Origin: a bacterium | GTDB lineage: Bacteria; Verrucomicrobiota; Verrucomicrobiae; Opitutales; Opitutaceae | DNA length: 20,047 nucleotides | Direction of reading: 5' to 3' | NCBI GenBank assembly: GCA_021780625.1 | Contig: JAJXYI010000526.1 | Span: 1 to 20,047 of the forward strand | Program-made: the position numbers and the translations under genes | In this document: piece after piece, positions 1 to 7,528 of the stretch | How positions within the stretch are numbered: position 1 is the stretch's first letter | Layout of the letters: every line of letters starts with the position of its first letter | Notes under the pieces: model-generated | What the model saw: only the letters and a program-made list of their open reading frames with translations | Databases searched by the model: none | Told to the model about the DNA's origin: nothing

Positions 1-206
1 TTCCGATCTTCACCGCCTGGCCCCACCAGCAGGCGGCGGCCCGCGCGGCGGGCGCCAGCGGGTGTTTTGAGAAACCCCTCGATTTCGCCGGCCTGTTGCT
101 GGCCATCGATCGTGCGATTGAAGCCCAACTCGCAGGTTCCGCGGATGCCCGCGGATCGACTATCCAGGGAAGCCCCCCCTCCCCCACTTTCCACTGCCAT
201 GAGTAA
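1..206 (+). CDS. Response regulator receiver domain, C-terminal end (partial)
   Basis: The gene runs in from the left edge; reading from base 3 gives 67 residues to a TAA stop at 204-206. The stretch AGASGCFEKPLDFAGLL followed by an amphipathic helix AIDRAIEAQ is the end of a CheY-like receiver domain: the conserved Lys-Pro after beta-5, then helix alpha-5. An upstream FTA matches the Thr/Ser switch position. The phospho-accepting Asp lies outside the window. About 28 low-complexity residues follow the receiver and no output domain, so this is either a single-domain regulator or the C-terminal receiver of a hybrid kinase. Its stop overlaps the next start (ATG at 199, TAA at 204), so it is probably translationally coupled to the efflux operon. 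Identification of the domain is fairly secure from motif and codon pattern; the full architecture is unknown. Confidence 0.72.
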   Translation, partial: PIFTAWPHQQAAARAAGASGCFEKPLDFAGLLLAIDRAIEAQLAGSADARGSTIQGSPPSPTFHCHE

Positions 207-1386
207 CAGCCCGTCTCCCAAACCCAAAGCCCGCAGAGTCGTCGGCGCCGTGGCGCTGATCCTCGTGGTCGGCGTCCTGATCTGGATCAACCGTATCACT
301 GCCGCGAAGACGCCAAAGAGTGGCGCCATCGTCGTGCCGGTCACCATGACCGTTGCCACCGCACGGGATGTCGATGTCACGGTCGACGCGCTTGGCACGG
401 TGGTGCCGGACGCGCAGGTGACCGTGACCAGCCGCGTGGGCGGCACACTCGACGCGGTCCATTTCAAGGAGGGCCAGATGGTCAAGCGGGGCGACCTTCT
501 CGCGGTGATCGACCCACGGCCCTATGCAGCCGCGCTGCAGCAGGCACGCGGCCAACTCGAGCGGGACCAGGCCCAACTCGCCAACGCCCGCCTTGACCTC
601 CAGCGTTACCGCGAGGCAGTCGCGCAACACGCAGTGCCGGAGCAGCAGGTCGCCGCGCAGCAGGCGACGGTGCAGGCCGACGAGGGCATCGTGCTGTTCG
701 ATCGCGGCGGGCTCCAGGCCGCGGAGCTCAATCTCGCCTACACGCATATCACGTCTCCGATCGACGGCCGTGTCGGTCTTCGGATGGTTGATGCCGGCAA
801 CATCGTCCCCGCCAACGGAACGAACGGACTGCTCACCATCGTTCAGCTCAAGCCGATCTCGGTTATCTTCACGTTGCCTCAGAGTCGGGTTCAGGCGGTG
901 TTGACCGGCATGCGCAGCGGCCGCCCGCTTCGGGTGGAGGCGTTCGACCGCTCGAGCGCCAAACCGATCGCCGAGGGCACCCTGCTCACCATCGACAATC
1001 AGATCGATCAGGCGACCGGCACCTTCAAATTGAAAGCGACGTTTCCGAACCGGGACACGGAGCTGTGGCCGGGCGAGTTCGTCACGCTCCGTTTCCTCAT
1101 CGGAGTGCGCAAGAACGCGATCACGCTGCCGGAACGTACGGTCCAGCAGGGCCCCGGGGGCGATTTCGTCTTCGTGATCAATCCGAACGAAACGGTCTCC
1201 CAGCGGACAGTCACCACGACTTCGACCGACCTGGGCGTGGCGGTGATTGAGCGCGGCGTGGCGGCCGGTGAACACGTGGTGCTCGACGGCCAGTACCGCC
1301 TGGAGGATGGCAGCAGGGTCAGGATCGAGGCCCCCGCCCCGGCAAGCGGGACCAACGGTTCCGACTCCACGTCGCAATCACGATGA
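199..1386 (+). CDS. RND efflux periplasmic adaptor (membrane fusion protein, MdtA-like)
   Basis: A protein of 395 residues. The adaptor bridges an inner-membrane RND permease and an outer-membrane channel. Residues about 13-30 form one hydrophobic N-terminal anchor. Residues about 73-106 are the first half of the lipoyl/biotinyl-like domain (SRVGGTLDAVHFKEGQMVKRGD). A coiled-coil hairpin follows at about 107-180, and the second lipoyl half contains YTHITSPIDGRVGLR near 181-195. The beta-barrel and membrane-proximal domains follow, with the family-typical ATGTFKLKATFPN and LWPGEFV near 272-295. I chose ATG 199 because the upstream reading frame to 67 lies inside the response-regulator gene and encodes no adaptor sequence. 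Its TGA overlaps the permease ATG (ATGA at 1383-1386). No lipobox cysteine is present, so it is probably anchored by the N-terminal helix. The subfamily assignment (MdtA-like) is from overall resemblance. Confidence 0.93.
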   Translation: MSNSPSPKPKARRVVGAVALILVVGVLIWINRITAAKTPKSGAIVVPVTMTVATARDVDVTVDALGTVVPDAQVTVTSRVGGTLDAVHFKEGQMVKRGDLLAVIDPRPYAAALQQARGQLERDQAQLANARLDLQRYREAVAQHAVPEQQVAAQQATVQADEGIVLFDRGGLQAAELNLAYTHITSPIDGRVGLRMVDAGNIVPANGTNGLLTIVQLKPISVIFTLPQSRVQAVLTGMRSGRPLRVEAFDRSSAKPIAEGTLLTIDNQIDQATGTFKLKATFPNRDTELWPGEFVTLRFLIGVRKNAITLPERTVQQGPGGDFVFVINPNETVSQRTVTTTSTDLGVAVIERGVAAGEHVVLDGQYRLEDGSRVRIEAPAPASGTNGSDSTSQSR

Positions 1387-4300
1387 ATATCTCACGCCCA
1401 TTCATCGTCCGGCCAATCGCGACCTCCCTGCTGATGCTCGGGGTTCTGGGGTTCGGTCTGCTCGCCTACAATCTCCTTCCTGTCGCCGCGCTGCCGACCG
1501 TCGACTTCCCGACGATCAGCGTCACGGCGTCGCTGCCCGGCGCGAGCCCGGAGACGATGGCGTCGTCGGTCGCGACTCCTCTTGAGCAGCAGTTCGGCGC
1601 CCTGCCCGGCCTCAGCCAGATGACGTCCACCAGCGGCCTGGGTCAGACCTCGATCACGCTGCAGTTCGATCTCGATCGCAACATCGACGCCGCGGCGCAG
1701 GACGTGCAGACGGCGATCAACGCCGCCGGCGGGCTCCTTCCCAAGAATCTGCCGAACCCGCCAACCTACCGGAAGGTCAACCCGTCGGACCGCGCGATCC
1801 TCATCTATGCGGTGTCGTCGGACACGCTGCCGGTGTACAAGGTGGATGACTACGCCAACACGCTTCTCGCGCAGAAGATCTCGACCGTCTCCGGCGTGTC
1901 CCAGGTGAGCATCGCCGGCCAGAAGAAGTACGCGGTGCGCGTGCAGATCGATCCGGCCGCGCTTGCGGCGCGGGGCCTGAGTCTGGAGCAGGTGCGCGCC
2001 GCGATCACCGCGGCGTCGACCAACCAGCCGAAGGGCAATCTCGAGAATGCGCACAAGTCGATCACGCTCGACACCAACGACCAGCTCTTTGACGCGGCTG
2101 CGTTCAACGACGTCATCGTCGCCTACCGCAACGGGTCGCCCGTGCGCATACGCGACCTCGGCAACGCCGTGGATTCGGTGGAACAGAACCGCGTCGGCGC
2201 CTGGCATAACAACAAGTCTGCCGAACTCCTCCTGATCCGCCGCGCCGACGGCGCCAACACGGTCGAAACCGTCCGGCAGGTGAAGGCCCTCATGAAGCGC
2301 CTGGTGCCCACCCTGCCTCCGGGCATCAAGGTCCAGCTGATGTCCGATCGCTCCAGTTCGATCAGCGCCTCCGTCGACGACGTGCGGTTCACGCTCGGCA
2401 TCACGGTGGCGCTCGTCGTCATGGTCATCTTCCTGTTTCTGCGGAAGCTCTGGGCGACGATCATCCCAGGCATCGCCGTGCCCCTCTCCATCATCGGCAC
2501 CTTCGGCGTGATGTACCTGCTGGGTTACAGCATCGACAACCTCTCGCTGATGGGCCTGACGATCGCCGTGGGCTTCGTCGTGGACGATGCGATCGTCATG
2601 ATCGAGAATATCGTCCGCTACATCGAGGCGGGGGATTCCCCGCTCCAGGCGGCGATCAAGGGATCCGGGCAGATCGGATTCACGATCGTCTCGATCAGCG
2701 CGTCCCTCATCGCCGTGTTCATCCCGCTCCTGTTCATGGGGGGCATCATCGGGCGCCTGTTTCGTGAGTTTGCGATGACCGTCACGACGGCGGTCGTGGT
2801 GTCGGCGCTCGTGTCGCTGACGCTCACGCCGGTGATGTGCGCGCTGTTCCTGAAGCACGAGGATCACGCGAAGGAGGGCCGGTTCAGCCGCGCGGCGGAG
2901 CACGTGTTCGACAGCATGCTGCACCTCTACGAACGCGGCCTGAAGTGGGTGCTTGAGCACCAGTTCCTGATGCTTCTGACCACGATCGGCCTGATTTTTC
3001 TGACGGGCGCCCTGTACGTGGTCATTCCGAAGGGCTTTTTCCCGCAGCAGGACACGGGATTCATCTTTGGAGAGGTCGATGCCCGGCAGGACACCTCCTT
3101 CGAGCAGATGGCGAAGCTCACGCATCAGGTTGCGGCCTACGTGTTGAAGGATCCGGCCGTAAGCGGCGCGATGGCTTTCAGCGGCGCCACGGGAGGAAAC
3201 TCCACGGAGAACACCGCGCGCATGTTTATCCAGCTGAAACCTCTGTCCGAACGCAGCGCCTCGGTCGACGAGGTCATCCAGCGGCTGCGCCCGAAGGTCG
3301 CGCGGGTCGTCGGGGTCGAATTTTTCATGCAGGCCGGACAGGACATCAACGTGGGCGGCCGGCTTAGCCGTACCCAGTATCAGTATACATTGACGGATAC
3401 GGACCTCGAGGAGCTGAATCGATGGGCTCCGATCTTCGAGGCGTCGATGAGGAAGCTGCCCGGGCTGGAGGACGTGGCCTCCGACCAGCAGATCGCGGCG
3501 CCGCACATCGCGATCGAGATCAACCGCGACGTCGCGTCCCGGCTGGGCCTCTCGCCGCAACTGATCGACGACACGCTCTACGACGCATTCGGATCCCGGC
3601 AGGTGGCGACCATCTATTCCTCGGCCAACCAATACCGCGTCATCCTGGAGGTCCAGCCTCAGTACCAGCTCAATGAGCGGGCGCTCGACAATCTCTACGT
3701 CGTGAACGCCGCAGGAGCCCGGATTCCGTTGGCAGCTGTGGCCCATTTTGTCCCAAAGGTCGAGGCGCTGTCGGTCAACCACCAGGGCCAGTTTCCCGCC
3801 ACCACACTCTCATTTAACCTCGCGCCCGGGTTTGCGCTGGGCCAGGCGGTGGAGGAGATCGACGCGATGCGGACTCGTCTGCATGCGCCGTTCACCGTCC
3901 AGGGTTCCTTCCAAGGCACCGCCCAGGCCTTCCAGTCCTCGCTCAAATCGACGCCGCTGCTCGTGCTGGCCGCGATCGCGGTGGTCTACATCGTCCTCGG
4001 CATGCTCTATGAGAGCTACATTCATCCGATCACGATCCTGTCGTCGCTTCCGTCGGCGGGCGTCGGAGCGCTGCTCATGCTGATGCTCTTCCACTACGAC
4101 CTGAGCGTCATTGCGATTGTGGGAATCATCCTGCTGATCGGCATCGTGAAGAAGAACGCGATCATGATGATCGACTTCGCGCTCGAGGCCGAACGCAAGG
4201 AGGGCAAATCCTCGCGGGAGGCGATTTACGAGGCGTGTCTGCTGCGCTTCCGGCCGATCATGATGACGACCATGGCTGCGCTGTTCGGCGGCCTGCCGCT

Positions 4301-4535
4301 CGCGCTCGGGCACGGGACCGGATCGGAACTCCGGCGTCCACTGGGCATCGCCATCGTGGGCGGTCTGCTCGTGTCCCAAATCCTGACGCTGTACACGACG
4401 CCGGTCATTTACCTGTACCTGGACCGCCTGTCCCACCGGCTGGCCGCAGCGCGCGATCGTCGACGCCGCAGGGCTGGATTCGAGGCGGACGCGTCGTCGT
4501 CGGGGACAGTCACTGAGGTTCAATCGAAACCCTGA
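1383..4535 (+). CDS. RND multidrug efflux permease, MdtB/MdtC-like
   Basis: A protein of 1050 residues, the normal length for the RND (AcrB/Mex) family. It is a proton-driven inner-membrane antiporter that works as a trimer with the adaptor and outer-membrane factor. It starts MNISRPFIVRPIATSLLM, the usual amphipathic helix followed by TM1. TM4 carries the proton-relay acid pair (VVDDAIVMIENI; Asp401 and Asp402), and TM10 carries the partner lysine (GIVKKNAIMMIDF; Lys924). The two halves each show a large periplasmic loop and a block of hydrophobic helices. The N-terminal PVAALPTVDFPTISV and the PGASPETM stretch resemble MdtB/MdtC more than AcrB. MdtB and MdtC form a two-permease pump in enterobacteria; only one permease gene is here, so a homotrimer is expected. 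It overlaps the adaptor gene by 4 bp and ends 2 bp before the next start. Confidence 0.95.
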   Translation: MNISRPFIVRPIATSLLMLGVLGFGLLAYNLLPVAALPTVDFPTISVTASLPGASPETMASSVATPLEQQFGALPGLSQMTSTSGLGQTSITLQFDLDRNIDAAAQDVQTAINAAGGLLPKNLPNPPTYRKVNPSDRAILIYAVSSDTLPVYKVDDYANTLLAQKISTVSGVSQVSIAGQKKYAVRVQIDPAALAARGLSLEQVRAAITAASTNQPKGNLENAHKSITLDTNDQLFDAAAFNDVIVAYRNGSPVRIRDLGNAVDSVEQNRVGAWHNNKSAELLLIRRADGANTVETVRQVKALMKRLVPTLPPGIKVQLMSDRSSSISASVDDVRFTLGITVALVVMVIFLFLRKLWATIIPGIAVPLSIIGTFGVMYLLGYSIDNLSLMGLTIAVGFVVDDAIVMIENIVRYIEAGDSPLQAAIKGSGQIGFTIVSISASLIAVFIPLLFMGGIIGRLFREFAMTVTTAVVVSALVSLTLTPVMCALFLKHEDHAKEGRFSRAAEHVFDSMLHLYERGLKWVLEHQFLMLLTTIGLIFLTGALYVVIPKGFFPQQDTGFIFGEVDARQDTSFEQMAKLTHQVAAYVLKDPAVSGAMAFSGATGGNSTENTARMFIQLKPLSERSASVDEVIQRLRPKVARVVGVEFFMQAGQDINVGGRLSRTQYQYTLTDTDLEELNRWAPIFEASMRKLPGLEDVASDQQIAAPHIAIEINRDVASRLGLSPQLIDDTLYDAFGSRQVATIYSSANQYRVILEVQPQYQLNERALDNLYVVNAAGARIPLAAVAHFVPKVEALSVNHQGQFPATTLSFNLAPGFALGQAVEEIDAMRTRLHAPFTVQGSFQGTAQAFQSSLKSTPLLVLAAIAVVYIVLGMLYESYIHPITILSSLPSAGVGALLMLMLFHYDLSVIAIVGIILLIGIVKKNAIMMIDFALEAERKEGKSSREAIYEACLLRFRPIMMTTMAALFGGLPLALGHGTGSELRRPLGIAIVGGLLVSQILTLYTTPVIYLYLDRLSHRLAAARDRRRRRAGFEADASSSGTVTEVQSKP

Positions 4536-4537
4536 CC

Positions 4538-6064
4538 ATGAAGCGCTCTTCCTCATTTTTCGCGGCGGTCGTCGCAACGTCCCTCCTGGCCGGCTGCAAT
4601 CTGGCGCCGACCTACACCCGCCCGACGGTCGACACCCCTGCCCGCTACGGCGAGGCGTCGGCCTCCTCGGCCGGTCCCGACGGCTCCGTCTGGCATGAAG
4701 CCCGCCCGGGAGACCAGGTGGACCGGGGCTCCTGGTGGTCGCTTTACGGCGACTCCACGCTCGATGGACTCGAATCGAGGGTGCGGATATCCAACCAAAC
4801 CATACGCGCGGCCGAGGCCAATTTCCGTGCGGCCCGCGCGGCGGTGACGGTGGCCCGCTCCGCACTTTGGCCGACACTTGGCATGGGATCATCGTTCTCC
4901 CGGTTGCATGCGTCGCGCACCGTTGAAAACTCCTCGGGCGTGCTGCCAAGCGGCAACGGGGCGGCGGCGGTCAACACGTATTCGCTGCAATTCGACGCAA
5001 GCTACGAACTCGATCTCTGGGGACGCGTGCGCAACGAGGCGGCGGCAAGCGCGGCGAACGCGGAGGCTTCCGCGGCCGACCTGGCCACAGCGCTGCTCAG
5101 CATCCACGCCGAACTCGCGCAGGACTATTTTCAACTCCGGGCGCTCGATACCGAGCGGCAGATCCTGACCGATACAGTGGCGTCATACCGGGTAAGCCTG
5201 AAGCAGACGCGCGCCCTCTACCGCGCCGGTCTCGATTCGGAAGAGGAGGTTGCCCGTGCTGAAACCCAGCTGAACACCGCGATCGCCCAGTCCACCGACC
5301 TCGGCGTCGCGCGCGCGGCCTATGAGCACGCCATCGCGGTCCTGATCGGACAGCCGCCCGCCCGTTTCCATCTGGCGGCAGCACCGCTGACGGCCCGTCC
5401 GCCCGTGATACCCGCCGGTGTTCCCGCGGATCTTCTGCAGCGTCGTCCCGACATCGCCGCCGCGGAGCGGCGCGTCGCGGCCGCCAACGCCCAGATCGGA
5501 ATCGCGCGCACGGCATGGTTCCCGCAACTGACGCTTGGCGCCGTCGGCGGTTGGCAGAGTTCCTCGTCCGTACAGTGGTTCGACTGGCCCAGCCGCATCT
5601 GGTCGGCAGGCCCCCAACTCGCCCAAGTGCTGTTCGACGGAGGTGCCGTCAAGGCCGGGACCGAGGAGATTCGCGCCGCGTATGACCAGGCCGCAGCCAA
5701 TTACCGCCAGACCGTGCTGACCGCCTTTCAGTCCGTGGAGGACAATCTCGCCGCGGTGCGGATCCTCGATGAGGAAGCGCGCCAGCAACACGCTGCCGTC
5801 ATGTCTGCCCGACACCTGCTCGATCTTGCGAACACCCGGTTCAAGCTCGGCATCGACAGCTACCTCAACGTCATCACGGCGCAGACCGCGTTGCTTTCGA
5901 ATCGTGAAACCGAGGTGCAGATCACCACGCGCCGACTTGTCGCCAGCGTGGCGCTGATCAAGGCGCTGGGCGGTGGGTGGAACACGGCGGAATTGTCGAC
6001 CTTAGGGCGTGCCGCTTCCCCCAACGCGGGATCCGGCTCTGACGGCGCTCCCCACAAAGGTTGA
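4538..6064 (+). CDS. NodT-family outer-membrane efflux lipoprotein (TolC-like)
   Basis: A protein of 508 residues that forms the outer-membrane exit duct of the tripartite pump. The N-terminus is a lipoprotein signal peptide ending LLAGC, so Cys20 should be lipidated and become the mature N-terminus. The NLAPTYTRP that follows matches the NodT-type start (usually VGPDYxRP). Two outer-membrane efflux protein (OEP) repeats follow. Recognisable elements are SWWSLYGDSTLDGLE, the PADLLQRRPDIAAAERRVAAANAQIGIARTAWFPQ block near the middle of the protein (here broken as PADLLQRRPD, then IGIARTAWFPQ), and the second-repeat LGGGWN near the C-terminus. A Ser/Gly/Ala-rich tail of about 20 residues follows. 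It is 2 bp downstream of the permease and is the last gene of this operon. No good T-tract terminator follows its stop. Confidence 0.94.
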   Translation: MKRSSSFFAAVVATSLLAGCNLAPTYTRPTVDTPARYGEASASSAGPDGSVWHEARPGDQVDRGSWWSLYGDSTLDGLESRVRISNQTIRAAEANFRAARAAVTVARSALWPTLGMGSSFSRLHASRTVENSSGVLPSGNGAAAVNTYSLQFDASYELDLWGRVRNEAAASAANAEASAADLATALLSIHAELAQDYFQLRALDTERQILTDTVASYRVSLKQTRALYRAGLDSEEEVARAETQLNTAIAQSTDLGVARAAYEHAIAVLIGQPPARFHLAAAPLTARPPVIPAGVPADLLQRRPDIAAAERRVAAANAQIGIARTAWFPQLTLGAVGGWQSSSSVQWFDWPSRIWSAGPQLAQVLFDGGAVKAGTEEIRAAYDQAAANYRQTVLTAFQSVEDNLAAVRILDEEARQQHAAVMSARHLLDLANTRFKLGIDSYLNVITAQTALLSNRETEVQITTRRLVASVALIKALGGGWNTAELSTLGRAASPNAGSGSDGAPHKG

Positions 6065-6133
6065 ACGGTCGCCGTGCCAGCGGGGCCCGTGCTTGTCGCT
6101 TTCCGGCAATGATGAAATTGTCCGAAAAGCCGC

Positions 6134-6154
6134 TTGACTAGACTAACTAGTCAA
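6134..6154 (+). promoter_or_regulatory. Perfect inverted-repeat operator in front of the TetR gene
   Basis: The half-sites TTGACTAG (6134-6141) and CTAGTCAA (6147-6154) are exact reverse complements separated by ACTAA. A palindrome of this size 16 bp before a TetR start is the classic position for an autoregulatory operator. The left half also resembles a -35 box (TTGACT), with a weak -10-like TATCTG at 6156-6161, so a bound repressor would cover the promoter. A sequence matching the right half recurs at 6844-6861, upstream of the next operon. Confidence 0.72.
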
Positions 6155-6169
6155 CTATCTGTTTGGACC

Positions 6170-6787
6170 ATGGGCAGAACCTCAGATGCCAAAGAACGCC
6201 TGATGGACGCAGCTCTCGACCTGATCTGGGAAGAGAGCTACGGCGCCGTCACGATCGACGACATCTGCAAGCGCGCCGACGTGAAGAAAGGCAGTTTCTA
6301 CTATTTCTTCAGCTCCAAGGCCGACCTCGCCGTGGTCGCGCTGGAGCGTATGTGGCTCCAGTCCTGGAAGCCGAACATGGACGAGCGGTTTTCGCCCTCG
6401 ATCGACCCGGTAACCCGGCTGACCGCGTACCTGGAGTCGATCTACCAGAAGCAGATAGCCGTTAAGCAGGAGCATGGCAAAGTGCTCGGGTGTCCGATCG
6501 TCTCGATGGGCACGGAGACCTGTACCCATGAGGCTGCCGTGAACGCCAAGATCCGTGAACTTTTGAACCGCAAGCGACGGTATTACGAATCCACCATTCG
6601 CGATGCTGTCGCCGAAGGGGCCATCGAGCCCTGCGATCCCGCCGAAAAGGCGGTCGCACTGGCCGGGCTCATTGAAGGAATTGTCTGTCAGTGCCGAATC
6701 ATGAACGATCCCGAGGGCGCCAAGCACCTCGTCGACATGGGCCTCCATCTGCTCGGAGTCAAACAAGCCACCAGCACCAAAGCCTGA
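6170..6787 (+). CDS. TetR/AcrR-family transcriptional repressor, cysteine-rich
   Basis: A protein of 205 residues. The N-terminal domain (about residues 5-55) has the TetR helix-turn-helix: ALDLIWEESYGAVTIDDICK, then VKKGSFYYFFSSKADL, in which the recognition helix and following FxSKxxL are typical. The C-terminal ligand domain contains LGCPIVSMGTE near 106-116; a GC(P/L) motif at this place occurs in NemR-like TetR proteins, where that Cys senses electrophiles or bleach. Six cysteines are present (33, 108, 118, 155, 173, 175), many for this size. I chose ATG 6170 because the longer frame (TTG 6134) would start inside the operator palindrome and adds no domain sequence. It lies between two efflux operons, is preceded by an operator and followed by a strong terminator, so it is a single-gene unit. 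The ligand is unknown; redox or electrophile sensing is inference. Confidence 0.93.
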   Translation: MGRTSDAKERLMDAALDLIWEESYGAVTIDDICKRADVKKGSFYYFFSSKADLAVVALERMWLQSWKPNMDERFSPSIDPVTRLTAYLESIYQKQIAVKQEHGKVLGCPIVSMGTETCTHEAAVNAKIRELLNRKRRYYESTIRDAVAEGAIEPCDPAEKAVALAGLIEGIVCQCRIMNDPEGAKHLVDMGLHLLGVKQATSTKA

Positions 6788-6797
6788 ACCAGTGTTT

Positions 6798-6829
6798 GCG
6801 CATCGCCGCTCCGGCATGCGCTCTTTTTT
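6798..6829 (+). terminator. Rho-independent terminator after the TetR gene
   Basis: Stem halves GCGCAT (6798-6803) and ATGCGC (6816-6821) enclose GCCG (6805-6808) and CGGC (6812-6815), giving a 10-bp GC-rich stem with one bulged C and a CTC loop. TC and then six T residues (6824-6829) follow. It starts 10 bp after the TetR stop and separates that gene from the downstream operon. Confidence 0.85.
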
Positions 6830-6839
6830 GAGTCAATCA

Positions 6840-6861
6840 CTAGCTAACCAGTCAACTATTT
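6840..6861 (+). promoter_or_regulatory. Second operator-like site, upstream of the thioredoxin/RND cluster
   Basis: CTAACCAGTCAACTATTT (6844-6861) matches CTAACTAGTCAACTATCT (6143-6160) at 16 of 18 positions. The preceding CACTAG also resembles the left half-site of the TetR operator, with one base fewer in the spacer. The dyad is less perfect than the first copy. Its place, just after the terminator and before the six-gene cluster, suggests the same TetR protein controls that cluster. Confidence 0.6.
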
Positions 6862-7118
6862 ATCGCACGACGCGATGAGATGCGGACGATTCAACTCCTT
6901 TCGCCCTCTTCCCACCCAAGCCATGCCACACTCACTTACGCCATGGAACCCGGAACGATGTCCGTCGGCGTGAGCCCTCCCCTCTCCCGGGGACGGCGCT
7001 CGCGCCCGCAGTAATCCGGTACCGTAGGGGGTCGCCCCTCGTTTTCTTTCACGCACCTCAGCCGAAATCACACGACGCGGCTGCCAGGGGACCTTTTGCA
7101 CCCACGACACTCACTCTC
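6862..7118 (+). other. Long untranslated leader of the second efflux cluster
   Basis: About 257 bases separate the operator-like site from the thioredoxin start. I see no convincing gene. Two overlapping mini-ORFs are possible (ATG 6923 to TGA 6973, 16 codons; ATG 6943 to TAA 7014, 23 codons), without recognisable ribosome-binding sites. A short hairpin, AGGGG (7026-7030) with CCCCT (7035-7039), is followed by CGTTTTCTTT, which could be a weak terminator or attenuator. All of this is suggestive only. Confidence 0.4.
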
Positions 7119-7484
7119 ATGAATACGATTGTATCCCATCCCATCCACGTCACGGGCTCGGCCTACGGGTCCGACGTCATTGAGGCCTCCGACCACCACC
7201 CAGTGCTGGTCGACTTCTGGGCCTCCTGGTGCGGCCCGTGCCACGCCATCGCGCCGGCGCTCGACGAGATCGCCTCCGAGCGATCCGGCCAGGCCGTGAT
7301 CGCCAAGGTCGACATCGATGCTTCGCCCGACCTGCTTGCCGCCCATGGTATCCATTCCATTCCTACCCTTCTGATCGTCAGCCACCGCAAGGTCGTCGCC
7401 ACGCTGAGCGGAATCCGGGCCAAGTCCGAGATTCTGCGGCACATCGACCTTGCGATCGCCGAATCCCGCGCTGTTTCAGTCTGA
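7119..7484 (+). CDS. Thioredoxin-family protein (WCGPC active site)
   Basis: A protein of 121 residues, a little longer than the usual 105-110 of thioredoxins because of about 15 extra N-terminal residues. LVDFWASWCGPCHAIAPALDEI contains the dithiol active site WCGPC and the canonical strand-helix around it. VDIDASPDLLAAHGIHSIPTLLI contains the cis-proline loop (IPT). No signal peptide or membrane helix is seen, so it should act in the cytoplasm, reducing protein disulfides at the expense of a thioredoxin reductase that is not in this window. It is the first gene of the cluster, 44 bp before the RND adaptor. A thioredoxin leading an efflux operon is unusual and suggests the inducing compound causes thiol or oxidative stress; that is inference. 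ATG 7119 is the only good start; no Shine-Dalgarno is visible. Confidence 0.92.
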   Translation: MNTIVSHPIHVTGSAYGSDVIEASDHHPVLVDFWASWCGPCHAIAPALDEIASERSGQAVIAKVDIDASPDLLAAHGIHSIPTLLIVSHRKVVATLSGIRAKSEILRHIDLAIAESRAVSV

Positions 7485-7528
7485 TCCCCGGCGCCCTCAG
7501 CCTCCCACCACACCACACCACTCGCCCG

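Noticed and set aside
1392..3782. A 796-residue open frame on the minus strand
   Set aside because: It is the antisense of the RND permease gene, is rich in Arg, Asp and His as GC-rich shadows are, and shows no domain.
6098..6130. Imperfect hairpin (GCTTTCCGGCAA with TTGTCCGAAAAGC) after the first outer-membrane-factor gene
   Set aside because: It has a mismatch, a bulge, an 8-base loop and no T-tract, so it is too weak to call as a terminator.
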